A stretch of 64,000 nt of DNA from Mesostigma viride (lineage: Eukaryota; Streptophyta; Mesostigmatophyceae; Mesostigmatales; Mesostigmataceae). This document shows positions 32,776 to 42,771 of the stretch, one piece after another (within the stretch, counting starts at the first letter, position 1; every line of letters begins with the position of its first letter). Made by a program: the position numbers and the translations under genes. Location of the stretch: NCBI GenBank assembly GCA_009746045.1, contig RPFO01000079.1, positions 5,522,161-5,586,160 on the forward strand, read 5' to 3'. The notes beneath the pieces are model-generated. The model made no database searches and was not told where the DNA came from. It worked only from the letters and a program-made list of their open reading frames with translations.

Positions 32776-33228
32776 GCTGATGTACATGTTATTCCACCGC
32801 GTCTGGGCCGATCGACTTTGTCGCGGCCCAAGTGTGTCGCGTTCGCGTGCCATATCATCCTGGACTGGTCATTACCGCTATACTTGGAATGCATCCACTA
32901 TCAGCAGTAATCATGTGTATGCCACCTCTTGGTATGCCCACCTCTTTACTCGGTTACTCGAAGAGACTACCTCCATCTGCAAAGGAACATTTTCATTTCA
33001 GCAAAGAGAGACGGTGTGCAGTTTTCTGGGGAAGACTGGCACACATAGTGGCCTGATCAACCATTAAGTCTTTCAGATTAGACCGTTGCAACTTAGTAGT
33101 GGTTGTGGCAGTTTATGTCATATCACACTAGGTCGGTCACAGCGTTTTTGGCAAGCCACGCAGGCTGCGCCAACACGGGCGTCGACACCGACGGGCAGGA
33201 GCTCTCCAGGGTCGATACCACCATCAAC
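32776..33228. other. Intervening sequence, no gene recognised
   Basis: Short open frames (32780-33067) have no recognisable domain. The stretch leads into the coiled-coil ORF that starts at 33229. Confidence 0.3.
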
Positions 33229-33768
33229 ATGTCAGGAACTGACCCCACAGCATCAGGCAGTGGTGGGTCAGCGCCGGCAGCTACGGGCGGTCAAGCAACT
33301 GAGTTCCCGCCCAGCGGTCGTCTCGGCACTAGTGCGGACACCGCTTTGTTAGGTAATGGAGCGCCTTCCCTTTCTTCGGCAGGGGACGGTGGTGCTCTTA
33401 CCCAAGTGCTGCGCCTGCTGCAAGAGCAAGCGGCAGAGCTGGCGGCACTCCGAGCTCAGCAAGCGACGCAGTTATCGCAACAGGCGACGCTTGTTGAAGA
33501 AACTGTGCGACTTGCTTTGGAGCGCGCGGAATCTACGGCTGAAGCGAGGCGTTCTACGGAGCGCGCTGAGCAACGGCAGCAGGCGGAGGCAACCACGGAA
33601 GCTGCACGCGCCTGCCAAGCTGCGGCCCAACGCGACGCCGAGGCCAGGCAGGCTGCCAACGAGGAGGCCGCTGCCGAGGAAGCGCGGCGACATGAGGCGC
33701 TGCGCGACCAACGAGGGCACTTCGACGAAGAGCGCATGCAGTGGGACAGGTCCGTTACGCAACGTTGA
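33229..33768 (+). CDS. Coiled-coil ORF, probably the gag start of an LTR element
   Basis: ATG 33229 opens a 179-residue frame (MSGTDPTASGSGG) with a Gly/Ser/Ala-rich head. A long coiled coil rich in Ala, Glu, Gln and Arg follows (VLRLLQEQAAELAALRAQQA and onward) and ends FDEERMQWDRSVTQR. The frame is also open upstream to 33103. No enzymatic motif is present. Its setting, next to retroelement ends, suggests a gag N-terminal coiled coil. It may belong to the gypsy element that resumes at 39.5 kb, but nothing here proves that. Confidence 0.5.
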   Translation: MSGTDPTASGSGGSAPAATGGQATEFPPSGRLGTSADTALLGNGAPSLSSAGDGGALTQVLRLLQEQAAELAALRAQQATQLSQQATLVEETVRLALERAESTAEARRSTERAEQRQQAEATTEAARACQAAAQRDAEARQAANEEAAAEEARRHEALRDQRGHFDEERMQWDRSVTQR

Positions 33769-33825
33769 ACCCAGTCAGCCATGCACGCGCCGGACCAAGC
33801 GGTCAACGGCGGGGAGACGGGGAAA

Positions 33826-34244
33826 TGGCGGAGGATGACGAGCTGCAGCCGAACGTCGGTCGGGTAGGCACCCGGTCGACTGCCGACGCATCTTATACGC
33901 TGGGGGGGAACCTACGGGCACCCAACCACGGCACGTTATCGTGGCGCGGCGGGTATGGTGCAGCCCCCAGGGGGGGAGCATCAGGTGGCTTGTTTAGTAC
34001 AGGTCGGCCACCCATGAAGGCGGCAGCAACGCCGTTGGGTGGCACCGCAGGGCGGCCCAGGCTTGGCGGCACTCGGTCAGACTTCGGCTGGGGCCAAGTC
34101 GATCGGGAGCTAGCCAGCATACCATGGAGTGAGGGCGATGACGTCCAGCGACCCCACCGCATGCCGTACGGCGTGCATGGCGAATCCACTCGTGTGCCAT
34201 CGCTGCAGTTAGCCGCTCACCGTGGTCGTGGCTTGGTGCAATAG
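33826..34244 (+). CDS. Gly/Arg-rich ORF, unknown, probably retroelement
   Basis: A 139-residue frame from ATG 33826 (MAEDDELQPNVGRVG) is rich in Gly, Arg and Pro and ends AAHRGRGLVQ, then TAG. Its last bases (CGCTCACCGTGGTCGTGGCT and onward) match, in inverted sense, part of the family C terminal repeat at 39340-39400, so the ORF end is retroelement sequence. No domain is recognised. Confidence 0.4.
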
Positions 34245-34248
34245 TACG

Positions 34249-34392
34249 AGTTAGCGAGCAGCCAGAACTGTGAGTTCCTGGTCTCTCACGCCACACAACG
34301 GGATGAGCCAAAGGTTGCTGCCTTGCAACTTTGGCTCATCCCGTTGTGTGGCGTGAGAGACCAGGAACTCACAGTTCTGGCTGCTCGCTAAC
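34249..34392. repeat. Palindrome with 72-bp arms made of family C terminal repeat
   Basis: This 144-bp stretch starts AGTTAGCGAGCAGCCAG and ends CTGGCTGCTCGCTAACT; each half is the reverse complement of the other apart from a 17-bp centre. Either arm matches the start of the 279-bp repeat at 39264-39542. The centre, GGTTGCTGCCTTGCAAC, is the reverse complement of the bases at the same place in that repeat. It cuts the RT of the minus-strand copia element after LLDEEL. Confidence 0.93.
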
Positions 34393-36631
34393 TGAGCTCC
34401 TCATCTAACAACTGGCCAGTGCCATGATACTCGGTTACAACTGGTCTGACATGTGGCACCTGGACACCATCAACCTCCTTGAGCTTAAGGACAAACATCA
34501 ATCTGAGCAGCTGGTGAACTTCTGGCAGCTCATCCACAGGTTCTGCACAGTTGGAAACTATCCACTCATGCCCAGAAGCAACAAAGCCAAGAGTCCATGC
34601 CTTAGCCATCTTGGGGCTCTGCATCATCTCGACTAGCTGGCGCCAGGGAATAGGACTGTGAGCAGCTATCTGGTACCTGTTTACCCCTAACTGCCTTGGA
34701 TCAAAGGTGGTTGGGATTATCAACAAGTCCTCAGCTATGGGCTCCTGACTCTGAGGACCCTCAGCTGGCTGACTCCTAACAGCCTTCACCGCCACTGCAA
34801 GACCCTGGGAATAGTGATATCTTTCAAGGGGGAGGCTGCCCCTGCCTTCTAGTGCCAACTCATCAGAGGTCAAAGTAACCCCTGGCATGCACAAGAAGTT
34901 CTGTCCCAGAATGGCAGGCCCCTTATAGCCCTCTACCACACAGAACGTGGTGGGCACCCCTAAGATAGGCACACTCACTTCCCCAAGGATCTTCATGGAC
35001 ACCTTTCCTGAGAAATCAGACACAGCAAGGCAACTGGGATGGGACATCTGTAAGCCTACAGCATCCTCTTCCCTGATGACAGACACCTGTGAGTTGGTAT
35101 CTACCTCCATTGTAGCTGCCCAGCACGACCCCCACCCCGTGAGCTTGGATACCTTGGGATCATGTTTGCTGCGCATGAGTGCTCGGATGACGTCCGCCAT
35201 GAGAGGCCCCCGGGCCTTAGGTGGCTGCCCCGTCCCCTCTGGCCTTGTGACAGTTGCTTCAGCAGCCTCCTCCTGCTCGTCATCTTCCAGCAGGGACAGA
35301 CCATCATCCACCACCAGAGGATTGTTAGCTGCTGCTGCCTGGCTCTGGCCTGGCTCCTCAACCCAGCTGGGAGGGCCTGGCCCGTCTGCAGGCCAGATTG
35401 CATGTGGCCTTCTTTCCTTGACATGAGCCCAGGACAACCTGTACACGTGCCTTGGATCCTTTTCCAAAGCCACCAGGCAAGATCTGTTAGCTTCTTCCAC
35501 ACGAGTGACAACCCCATCCTGCCACTTCCCCCGCTTGCCTGGAATAGATGGTTCCTTCCACATCCTGACCTTCAGCCCCACCTGAGGCCTCAGCACATTC
35601 CAGTTCTTGTCCTTACGTCTCAGCTGGGCAAATAACCTATCTGCCTTCCTAAGACTGGCCTGCACCACGTTCTCAGGCAACAAGCTATACTGCAGGGCCA
35701 GGGGAGAGACAGCCACACCATCAAAGTAATAGTTAACCCTGTGGTTCAGCTGCTCTTCTATCCCCTTACACCAGGCTGCCCTCTCTAAGGCAGATGCCAC
35801 AAGTGGCACTGACTCTGCTGCTAGCACCACTGTCTTCACTTCACGTATGGATCTCTCTACAGCCCCTTGCTGCCCATGACTCTCCCTGGGGACTACTACC
35901 AGCTTACAAGGCAGCTGGTCCTGATGCTTGAGCAAACAGTCAAACTGCAAGTCTGCCTGCACACTCTTGCACACCCCAAAGCCTGGGATCAGGGCCTTCA
36001 TACCCAACAACAAGTGGTGCTCCTGCATACCAGGCAGAACGTCTATCAGCCTGTATCTGCTGAACCTGTCCACCCCCACCAATATATACAAGCCCCTGAT
36101 ATGCTGGATATCCATCTGGATGTCGCCACGCTCCCTAGCAGGCTCCCTAGCATGGGACTGAGGTGGGTGAACAGCATTCTCCTGGCAACCACAGTTCTCA
36201 GCAGCAGCCTGGCATGCCTCCCACAAAGGCTCCCTACCTAGCTTCCAAGCAAACATTGCTGCCTGCCCAGAATGCCCAAACATATGATGCAATCTATGGC
36301 CAGCCTCAGCATAGCTCAGCACTCTGTCAGTACTGACCTGGCGAGACGTCTGAACCGTGTGTGGGGACACATGATCCACTCCTGAGGTTCCAGGGCTTCC
36401 CTGCAGGCCATCCTGACGCCCCAAGCCAGGCCCTGCACCCTGGACCGCTCCAGGCCCTTCCAGCAAGGTCCCTTGGCCCTCCAGGCCAGCACCTGCTGGA
36501 GACCCACCACCTGCATGAGGCATAGGGAATTCAGCTGCAGCATTGTTATTGCAATCCAGTGGAAGAACAACATCTTTACACCCTTGGTGCTGCACAAGGG
36601 GCACACCCCCATCCTTATGTACATCCAGCAC
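34393..36631 (-). CDS. Copia family C pol: integrase, protease-like domain, start of RT
   Basis: The single frame of about 745 residues is uninterrupted. Near residue 150 is the integrase zinc region (HRLHHMFGHSGQAAMFAWK). The DDE core follows (DIQHIRGLYILVGVDRFSRY, then QADLQFDC, then SHGQQGAVERSIREVKTV), with an integrase C-terminal part around KVRMWKEPSIPGKRGKWQDG. After a low-complexity linker comes a retropepsin-like domain: EVDTNSQVSVI at the active site and AILGQNFLCMPGV at the C-terminal motif. The frame then enters RT (LMFVLKLKEVDGVQVPHVRP) and is cut by the palindrome at 34392. The protease thus follows integrase; in standard copia it precedes it. The catalytic DTG is DTN here. Confidence 0.8.
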
Positions 36632-36675
36632 ACCTTCCCCAAGGGGTGATTGACTATTTACAGGGGATGATGTAG

Positions 36676-37638
36676 CTAGTCACTGCTGCCCAGACTGGCC
36701 CCCTGCCCCAGCAGGCTTGGCCTTCCTGTCAGGACACTCACGACGCCAGTGACCTTCCTTGCCACACACAAAGCATGCTCCACCCTTCTTCCCAGACCCA
36801 GCCCCACCCTTGCCAGGCTTCCCCTGGCCTCCCTGAGACTGCCACCCTGCTTGCCCTGGTTGCCTTGAGCTTGGCCCTTGCCTTGCCCTTGGCCACCCTT
36901 ACCCTGCTGACCACCAGCTTGCTGGCTCCCAACCCCTCCTTGGGAACCTGCACCCTTGCCACCCTGAGCCCCCTGCCTCTGGCGCCTGAAGCGCTTACGC
37001 TTGTTGGGCCTTGCCCCATCACGGGCTGGGTACCCGGGGACATCACCTTGGCCCTGCACAGCGGAGGTGGCATTGCTGCCATGGGACTGGATAGCTTTGC
37101 AGGCAGGATCTGGCTTCCTTATGCTGAGGATTACAAGCTCCAGAGCACGCAAGGAGCCATCAGTCTGGTTAAGAAACATGCGGGCACTGTTCCTCCCATC
37201 CACACTCAAACCCATACGGTCCAGGAAATAGTCTGCCAAGGCCCTATCTGTGACCAGGAAGCCATACTTGGCCCCCTTGTCCCTGATACGGTTGAGCCTA
37301 GCCCATTCCTCTGCCACAGGGCCCACTATCTCAAAGGTGTCATACTGATGTTTATAGTAGTTGGTGAGGTTGAGAACCTTGTCAGAGAACTCCTCCCTCA
37401 ACCCATCCAGGAACTGTGCCCAGGTTAGCTTATCCTTGACACCAGTCCTAGCCTTTTCCCTGACACGCTCTGACGAGTCCCTGTTGCACGTGGACGAGTG
37501 AAACACTTGCACTAGGTTGACAGTGGGGTCCACGGAGAGCACAACCAGCTCCATGTCCTCTAGCCACTTGTCTAGAGCTTCCTGTGCTAGTGGTGGGTTA
37601 AGAGGCTTTTGTCCATTCATAAGCGTGACTGCACTCAT
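36676..37638 (-). CDS. Copia family C gag: capsid and zinc knuckle
   Basis: The frame starts MSAVTLMNGQKPLNPPL at 37638 and has helical capsid segments (EALDKWLEDMELVVLSVDP, LTWAQFLDGLREEFSDKVLN). A basic Gln/Gly/Lys-rich linker follows (NKRKRFRRQRQGAQGGKGAG). The zinc knuckle CFVCGKEGHWRREC (36775-36734) is in another minus frame, so a frameshift lies in the Gly-rich stretch near 36800-36850. The gag lies just upstream of pol and just downstream of a leader frame. Confidence 0.75.
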   Translation of the reverse strand: MSAVTLMNGQKPLNPPLAQEALDKWLEDMELVVLSVDPTVNLVQVFHSSTCNRDSSERVREKARTGVKDKLTWAQFLDGLREEFSDKVLNLTNYYKHQYDTFEIVGPVAEEWARLNRIRDKGAKYGFLVTDRALADYFLDRMGLSVDGRNSARMFLNQTDGSLRALELVILSIRKPDPACKAIQSHGSNATSAVQGQGDVPGYPARDGARPNKRKRFRRQRQGAQGGKGAGSQGGVGSQQAGGQQGKGGQGQGKGQAQGNQGKQGGSLREARGSLARVGLGLGRRVEHALCVARKVTGVVSVLTGRPSLLGQGASLGSSD

Positions 37639-38056
37639 GTGAGGTCTCGACCCTGGCAGCGCTTCACCGGCTCCACCACAGTGGGTGTCACAGCAACAAC
37701 GCCACTTGGGCCAGCAAGCACAGGGGAGAGCACATCCACATGAGGCCTCTTACCATTGCCGTCAGCGGAGGTGTCCCTCTTACGCTTCTCCACGGCTGGT
37801 TGCCCATTCGCCACCGTTATTGCATCAGATGCCCTAGCGCCCGCGCCTTGCGCGCCTCCTCCACCGAGTCTTCGTGCCGTCTCTTGCTGCCTGGTCTCTT
37901 TCCCCCATCGCCCTCGCTGGCTGGGATCGCCTCCCCCACCAGCTGCTCCTTGTCTTGCCGAGGCTCCTGGCTCGCCCAGCCGGTGCCTCCATCTCGCCCT
38001 TGTCGCCGTCTCCCGGTTTGCCACGAGGCATTATATACAGTGGGATGGCAAAACAA
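37635..38056 (-). CDS. Copia family C short ORF upstream of gag
   Basis: A 129-residue minus frame (38024-37635) is basic and low-complexity at first (MANRETATRARWRHRLGEPG), then reads DAITVANGQPAVEKRKRDTS and ends just at the gag start. Several frames are open here, so the exact product is uncertain. By position it is part of the leader or gag N-terminus. Confidence 0.4.
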
Positions 38057-38659
38057 AACAGGCGATAGACAAGGAAAACAGGCTCAAGCGCTGGTGCTGC
38101 CTGAAGAAGCCGCTGGCTGCTCTCCAGCTACTGCCTCCTCCTCACGCTCCTGCGCTGTGCGTGCCACCGGTGTCCCCACGCGTGGAACTGAGCGGACCTC
38201 CTCCGCGTTGTAAGGACCTAGCACACGGCTCACCGGCCTCCCGGCTGCTGTCTGCTCTACCGGCAGTCTAGGCGCACTGCCACGGCGATACCACTGAAGA
38301 TTTCTGACCCACCGACTACCACCACCTCGCCGGTCGTTCCGCGACCCCGACCAATCTCGCCAAAATCGTGTTCCGGCTCAAAGGGTATGTTTAACTCTGC
38401 CTACGCCGAGCTGAGTAGCCCTCGTTTGTGCCGTCACCCTCGTCAATCTGTTGTGACGACCGGGCTATGATTCCCGTTGGTCGGTCCACGAACTGATCGT
38501 GGAACTCCTCGTCGGAGACGTCTCGACCGGTGATGACTGTCACCGTCGGCCCAGTCGCCCCTGGCCTGCTCTGCAACCTCGGAGTGTCCAAGGTCGACCA
38601 AATCCCCGGCGGACGCGTAGTGATCACCCAGTGATCGGCGTGACCACGCGCCTCTTGGA

Positions 38660-39234
38660 TCAGAATGTTGACCAGGTGCTCACACGTTTGAGCCACCACC
38701 TCGGCCGAATCCCACGGGCTATCGGCCTCGCGCGTCTGCGCGTCCCGTATGTATGATGTGACGCGTCGGTCCCCTCCCCCAGCGAGCTTGTCGCCACCCA
38801 GTGATTATACAATCTGGTTCCACCTAAACAGATGGCCACCAGTTGGCCCAGCGTCTCACGCGCTAAGTCCAGCGCCTGGATGGTTACGTGCCCGCCCTGG
38901 TACGCAACTTCTAAACTGTAGATCAACGAAGCAATTTCGTCGCGAATGGCGACGAGGCGCTCCGTGCAGACCCGTCCGGTTTCCCCTGGCGACGTCGTCG
39001 CCCGAATCCTCATCACCACAGGGTCGTTGGCCGACGGCCCTGCTGCGTTACCGAACACAGCGACCCAACCTCCTTCCGCAAGGCCCCTCGCAACGTAGGC
39101 CGCTTGCACAAATGTAGAAGCGTTGGATTGGTGGGTGTAGGGGTAGAATGCGTTTTCGCGCGCCGGCAACTCTGGAGCTGCTTCGCGCCTGGGAGATGAC
39201 TCAGGTGTCGCAACCCGAGCCTCGGCCGACATGA
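38660..39234 (-). CDS. Copia family C leader ORF
   Basis: ATG at 39234 (MSAEARVATPESSPRREAAP) begins 30 bp inside the terminal repeat at 39264. The middle (LVAIRDEIASLIYSLEVAYQ, then ALDLARETLGQLVAICLGG) resembles in spacing and pattern the family A leader block LIRLYYLAVKQGVPALDM and MYSEARQVAAAM. The two families may therefore share a leader domain, but identity is low and this is only an eye comparison. The function is unknown. From 38660 to 38060 downstream, no clear frame links it to gag. Confidence 0.5.
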
Positions 39235-39263
39235 AACCTTGCAAACGGAAATGCAATAGTACA

Positions 39264-39542
39264 AGTTAGCGAGCAGCCAGAACTGTGAGTTCCTGGTCTC
39301 TCACGCCACACAACGGGATGAGCCAAAGTTGCAAGGCAGCAACCTTTTAACCCGTGCACCAAGCCACGACCACGGTGAGCGGTTCCACGTCCAATGTGGG
39401 AGCCTCGGTTCGTGCTTGCCAAGATAGCTGGTCATCCCCCATGACCAAGCTATATCCTTTGCGTTGTTCCTCGTTCCCATCGGCGTGACGAGGCACGTGC
39501 AGGCAGGCAAGCAAATCCTCAACGTCCACTGGCATCAGTGCA
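39264..39542 (-). repeat. Family C terminal repeat (LTR end), copy 1
   Basis: The 279 bp starting AGTTAGCGAGCAGCCAG match 63722-64000 by eye without difference. On the minus strand the block ends ...GCTCGCTAACT and is followed by TGTACTATTGC and then the leader ATG. That is the same layout as families A and B (LTR end CTAACT, short gap, leader), so it is the 3' part of the 5' LTR of the minus-strand element. The other LTR edge is not seen. Small frames within it are probably not genes. Confidence 0.7.
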
Positions 39543-39902
39543 GAGCCAGGACGAACTGGATTTGCCTAGACTCTGCAACCTAGGAAGTACAGGACCTGTC
39601 ACAAGCCTGCAAGGCCTAGTATCCTTGCAGACCTGTGCCAGTTCCTGTAGTCCACCAGTCACAGGCTGCTGCTCCTCTGGTCTACGTGGACCACAGTCAC
39701 GTGATAGTCAGGCTAAGCCTGTGCAGGCACGGCCTGCCACGTGTCCTGTCCACTATACCAGAGGACTGTACCTTAGTCGGCCACGGACGGCTAGGACTTC
39801 GGGACCTCATATCTTTCTCGTCCCTTGTCTGTTTCAGGCGGTCAGCACGGCGTTGGAAAGGTCTTTCCAAACTGCATCCACTTAGCATATTGGTTGCCCA
39901 AA
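39543..39902 (+). other. 5' region of the gypsy element, possible LTR or leader
   Basis: No coding block is recognised between the family C repeat and the first gag ATG at 39903. It is probably the 5' LTR remainder and untranslated leader of the gypsy element. A matching 3' copy was not found in the window, so this stays an inference from position. Confidence 0.35.
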
Positions 39903-40960
39903 ATGCTAACTGCTGCCCAATTAAGGTGGAGCTTCGCGAGAAGTTCACCTCAGCAGCTAGGCACGGGTGCGACGTTAGAGGAAGCCTATGAGCTCTTCCG
40001 AGCTCATTGTAACACTTATCGTTACGCCTCGGGGTATCCTCTTCGCCATGAGATGGTGATGGATTTTATTCACCTCTTTTTCCATGACCTGACCAAGAAG
40101 AAGGTCCAGGTTTTGGTCCAGCATTACCGAGCGCTCGTGGACCGGTGTCATTGCACGGACATATCTGCATGGTACGTGCTCACGGACATGGGCACACCGG
40201 ATCTCGACTCGATCGATCATCTTCGATGTCGACCCGGCAGAGCAGCTGTGGCAGCAACTGCGGCTGGAGTACCCAGTTGAGCACGTCAAGGCCATCGCGG
40301 AATGGAATGGAGCGTTCACCGTCGCCGAGGGTGAGGATCCGGCTTTCTCCCTTGACCGGCTCCTCGCGTTTGCGGGAAAAGTGCCTGATTATACGCAGAC
40401 CAAGGCTTGCATGCCGATTATGGCGGAGTGCATTGCCCCTGCTGGCCATCGATCTTCCGGAGCTGCCCGGTGGGGAGTGGACTTTGGTGACTCTCTGTGC
40501 AGCATTCAAGCGGCTGCTCAGGAAGCGTGCGGAAGGCGAGAAGGGTATCTCGTCTGAGCTGGCTGAGATGCGCCAGAAGATGGCTGAGATGGAGAAGGTC
40601 ATGGCGGTCAAGGGTGGCCAGCGGCTGCCTGGTGCGGGGCGCGGTGAATATGTCGGCAGTCAGGGTGGTGGCAACGCCGGTCACGGTGGCAGCGGCGGTG
40701 GCGGTCAGGGTGGCAGCGGCGGTGTCAGTCGTGGTGGCGGCGGCAGTGGCTACGGTGGTCGGGGTCGCGGTGGTGGTCGAGGCGGAGGCGGTCGTGCGCC
40801 GACATCGGATGGAGGCGCAGGCCGGGCGTGCAAGGCGCGCTGGGCGCACCCACCCCGTCACGCGGTAAATGTTACCTTTGCGACAAGGATGGGCACCTTA
40901 GTCGCGAGTGTCCAAGCCGTTGCACGAAGCCGCATGGGTCAGACACGAAGTGGCACCTGA
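39903..40960 (+). pseudogene. Gypsy gag (frameshifted)
   Basis: ATG 39903 starts MLTAAQLRWSFARSSPQQLG, and the frame covers a gag-like helical segment (ATLEEAYELFRAHCNTYRYA, MVMDFIHLFFHDLTKKKVQV). A frame change near 40220-40240 leads to another open stretch (DPAEQLWQQLRLEYPVEHVK, then DPAFSLDRLLAFAGKVPDY), and a further change leads to FKRLLRKRAEGEKGISSELA with a coiled coil and a Gly/Arg-rich tail. In the third frame it reaches the zinc knuckle at 40870. It is recognisable as gag of a gypsy-type element, with two or three frameshifts. Confidence 0.65.
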
Positions 40961-42272
40961 TGAACAAGTGTCCAGCCGCCGGCATCAAGACGGTCCACTT
41001 CGCCGAGATGGCGGGCAAGACCGACTCGATGGAAGCCCAGGTGGCTGCCATCAAGCATGGTGAGGAGGCGACGGCGCCCCCCAACCAATTCGCGACAGTG
41101 TACCGGGAGGACCCATTCTGGGCGCCCATGCCGGGTGACGTCGAGATCAACGCTGCGGAGCTAGGCTACCAAAGGCAAGCAGGCACGCAGCCCGCTTTCT
41201 TTTCAGCAGGCACCCATGTTGCCTGCCGGGCAGTTGCCCGCGTCCTTTTCTATATGCCGCTAGCTGGGGTGCAATCTGCTTTTGAGCATGCAAACCCTGC
41301 TGGGCTGGAGCAGCGTAGGCGATTGGCGCCTGTGTACCTAATGCCGTTCATTGTGGACGTACCCATGTTTTCAGCACGGCAGGTGGTCGACACCTTCGGG
41401 CAGAAGGGGGTTGAGTGGCTGGGGTCGGTTGTGTCCGAGATCCAGTTGTTCGCAGATGGGCATGATGTGCGCACCTTGCGCAATTCTGAGTCCGTCACCT
41501 ACGGGCGTCAGCCGGTAGAAGCCGCAGTGCCCGTGGTGCAAGCGGGAGTGGTCAGCACAAGTAGCCAGCAGCGCACTAGTGCAGTTCCCCGGGTTCCCAC
41601 GGTGGTTCCATACCCCAATGGTGAGCCTTCCATAGCGTTCCAAGCAGTTGGAGTCTGTGGAGATGTATGGAGCGACATGGTGACATGTCCGTTGGTTGGC
41701 GCAGTCAAGCTTGATAGCGGTGCTCAGCCGCTAGTCATCAGCATAGACTTGGCCACCATGCTGAACCTGAGCTACGAGAACGGTGGCTTAGTGGAATTAA
41801 GGCCCGTGTCTATGTCCTAGGTTGGCAGGGTCCGGCTAGTAAGCCGTACGCTATGACGGACAACGTGATTTTCAATCCGTTGCGCGCCTCTAGCATGACC
41901 ACCGTGTCCGCGTATGCGCTGGTGGTCAACAAGTGTGGATATTCCGCACTACTCGGGGTGGATGTCCTTGCTCGCGCCATGGTTCAGGTGGACTTTAGGG
42001 CGGAGGAGGCATCTTACATCCCTGATTGGGATGGGGCTGGCCTGAAGCGGGCCAGTGTGCCGGTCTCATGCTTCAGTTCTTCAGCCGGGGCTGCACGCCT
42101 CAACCCTTCAGCGGCTGCGGGCGTGGTGGAGGTCAGCATGGTGGAGGTACGGGCGGCGGGCTCATCGGCGTGGGACAAGCATCGGACGGTGCTGCCTCAG
42201 CCAACGGCGAGCATTGCCAAGATGCGCACGCAGTGGTCCGACGCTGGATGCTGTGACGTCCACGCGGCAGCT
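40828..42272 (+). pseudogene. Gypsy zinc knuckle, linker and retropepsin protease (frameshifted)
   Basis: The frame 40828-41820 opens with CYLCDKDGHLSREC (40870-40911, a perfect CX2CX4HX4C knuckle). It runs through about 250 residues of linker to the protease active site VKLDSGAQPLVIS (Asp at 41713). After a stop at 41820 the frame from 41853 continues the protease with GYSALLGVDVLARAMVQVDF, whose LLGVDVL is the usual C-terminal retropepsin motif. It is followed by a Ser/Ala-rich linker. The reading runs up to CAGCT (42268-42272), where the copia element is inserted, and resumes at 49904. Order in this element: gag, knuckle, protease, DNA methyltransferase, RT. Confidence 0.75.
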
Positions 42273-42753
42273 AGTTAGTCTCCATGCTTTGCTGTAGACT
42301 AAGTCTCAAAGGCATTGTGAATACAACGTATGAATAAGCCTTGTAAACCTACGTTGGTATGTGAATATAAATACCACGTGGGCTATGCAGATAGGAATGC
42401 TAGTCGAGTCGCATACGTTTCCCTAGATAGGTACTTTGGGTACTGGGGTACGTGACAGATGTCAGTACCCAGTATACGTAGTGTCCTGTCATTGGACGGT
42501 ACTAGAGTATCCTAGATAGGGACCGTACTGCAGCGTGCATTGATCTGTGATCACACGATGCAGTGACTAGACTGCTACCTGTCATCGTGCGGCCTCGGGC
42601 CAACGGTCTGCACCCAACGGTCACTGGCGGCGCAGCCAGTGAGAGGAACGTTGATAAAGGGTAAACCTATTTTCTAATAAGCCAAGCAATTCATTGCTCT
42701 CAGCACTCTGTGTTCTCAAGCATTGTACCAAGTCGGTCGTTCGTATTCTAACT
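42273..42753 (+). repeat. 5' LTR of copia family B
   Basis: 481 bp with a TATAAATA box at 42366-42373 and an inverted repeat GGGTACTG...CAGTACCC near 42440-42475. CTAACT ends at 42753 and is followed by TGAATTTTATCTGCTACC, then the leader ATG at 42772. Families A and B share the start of this primer-binding region (TGRATTTT). Confidence 0.95.
42366..42373 (+). promoter_or_regulatory. TATA box in the family B 5' LTR
   Basis: TATAAATA lies about 90 bp into the LTR and is repeated at 49508-49515 in the 3' LTR. It is the only clear TATA box in the LTR and probably directs element transcription. Confidence 0.55.
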
Positions 42754-42771
42754 TGAATTTTATCTGCTACC

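Noticed and set aside
39201-39535. Small minus-strand ORFs (MPVDVEDLLACLHV and MASTNRGSHIGRG) found twice
   Set aside because: They lie wholly in the family C terminal repeat, so their repetition reflects the repeat, not gene conservation.
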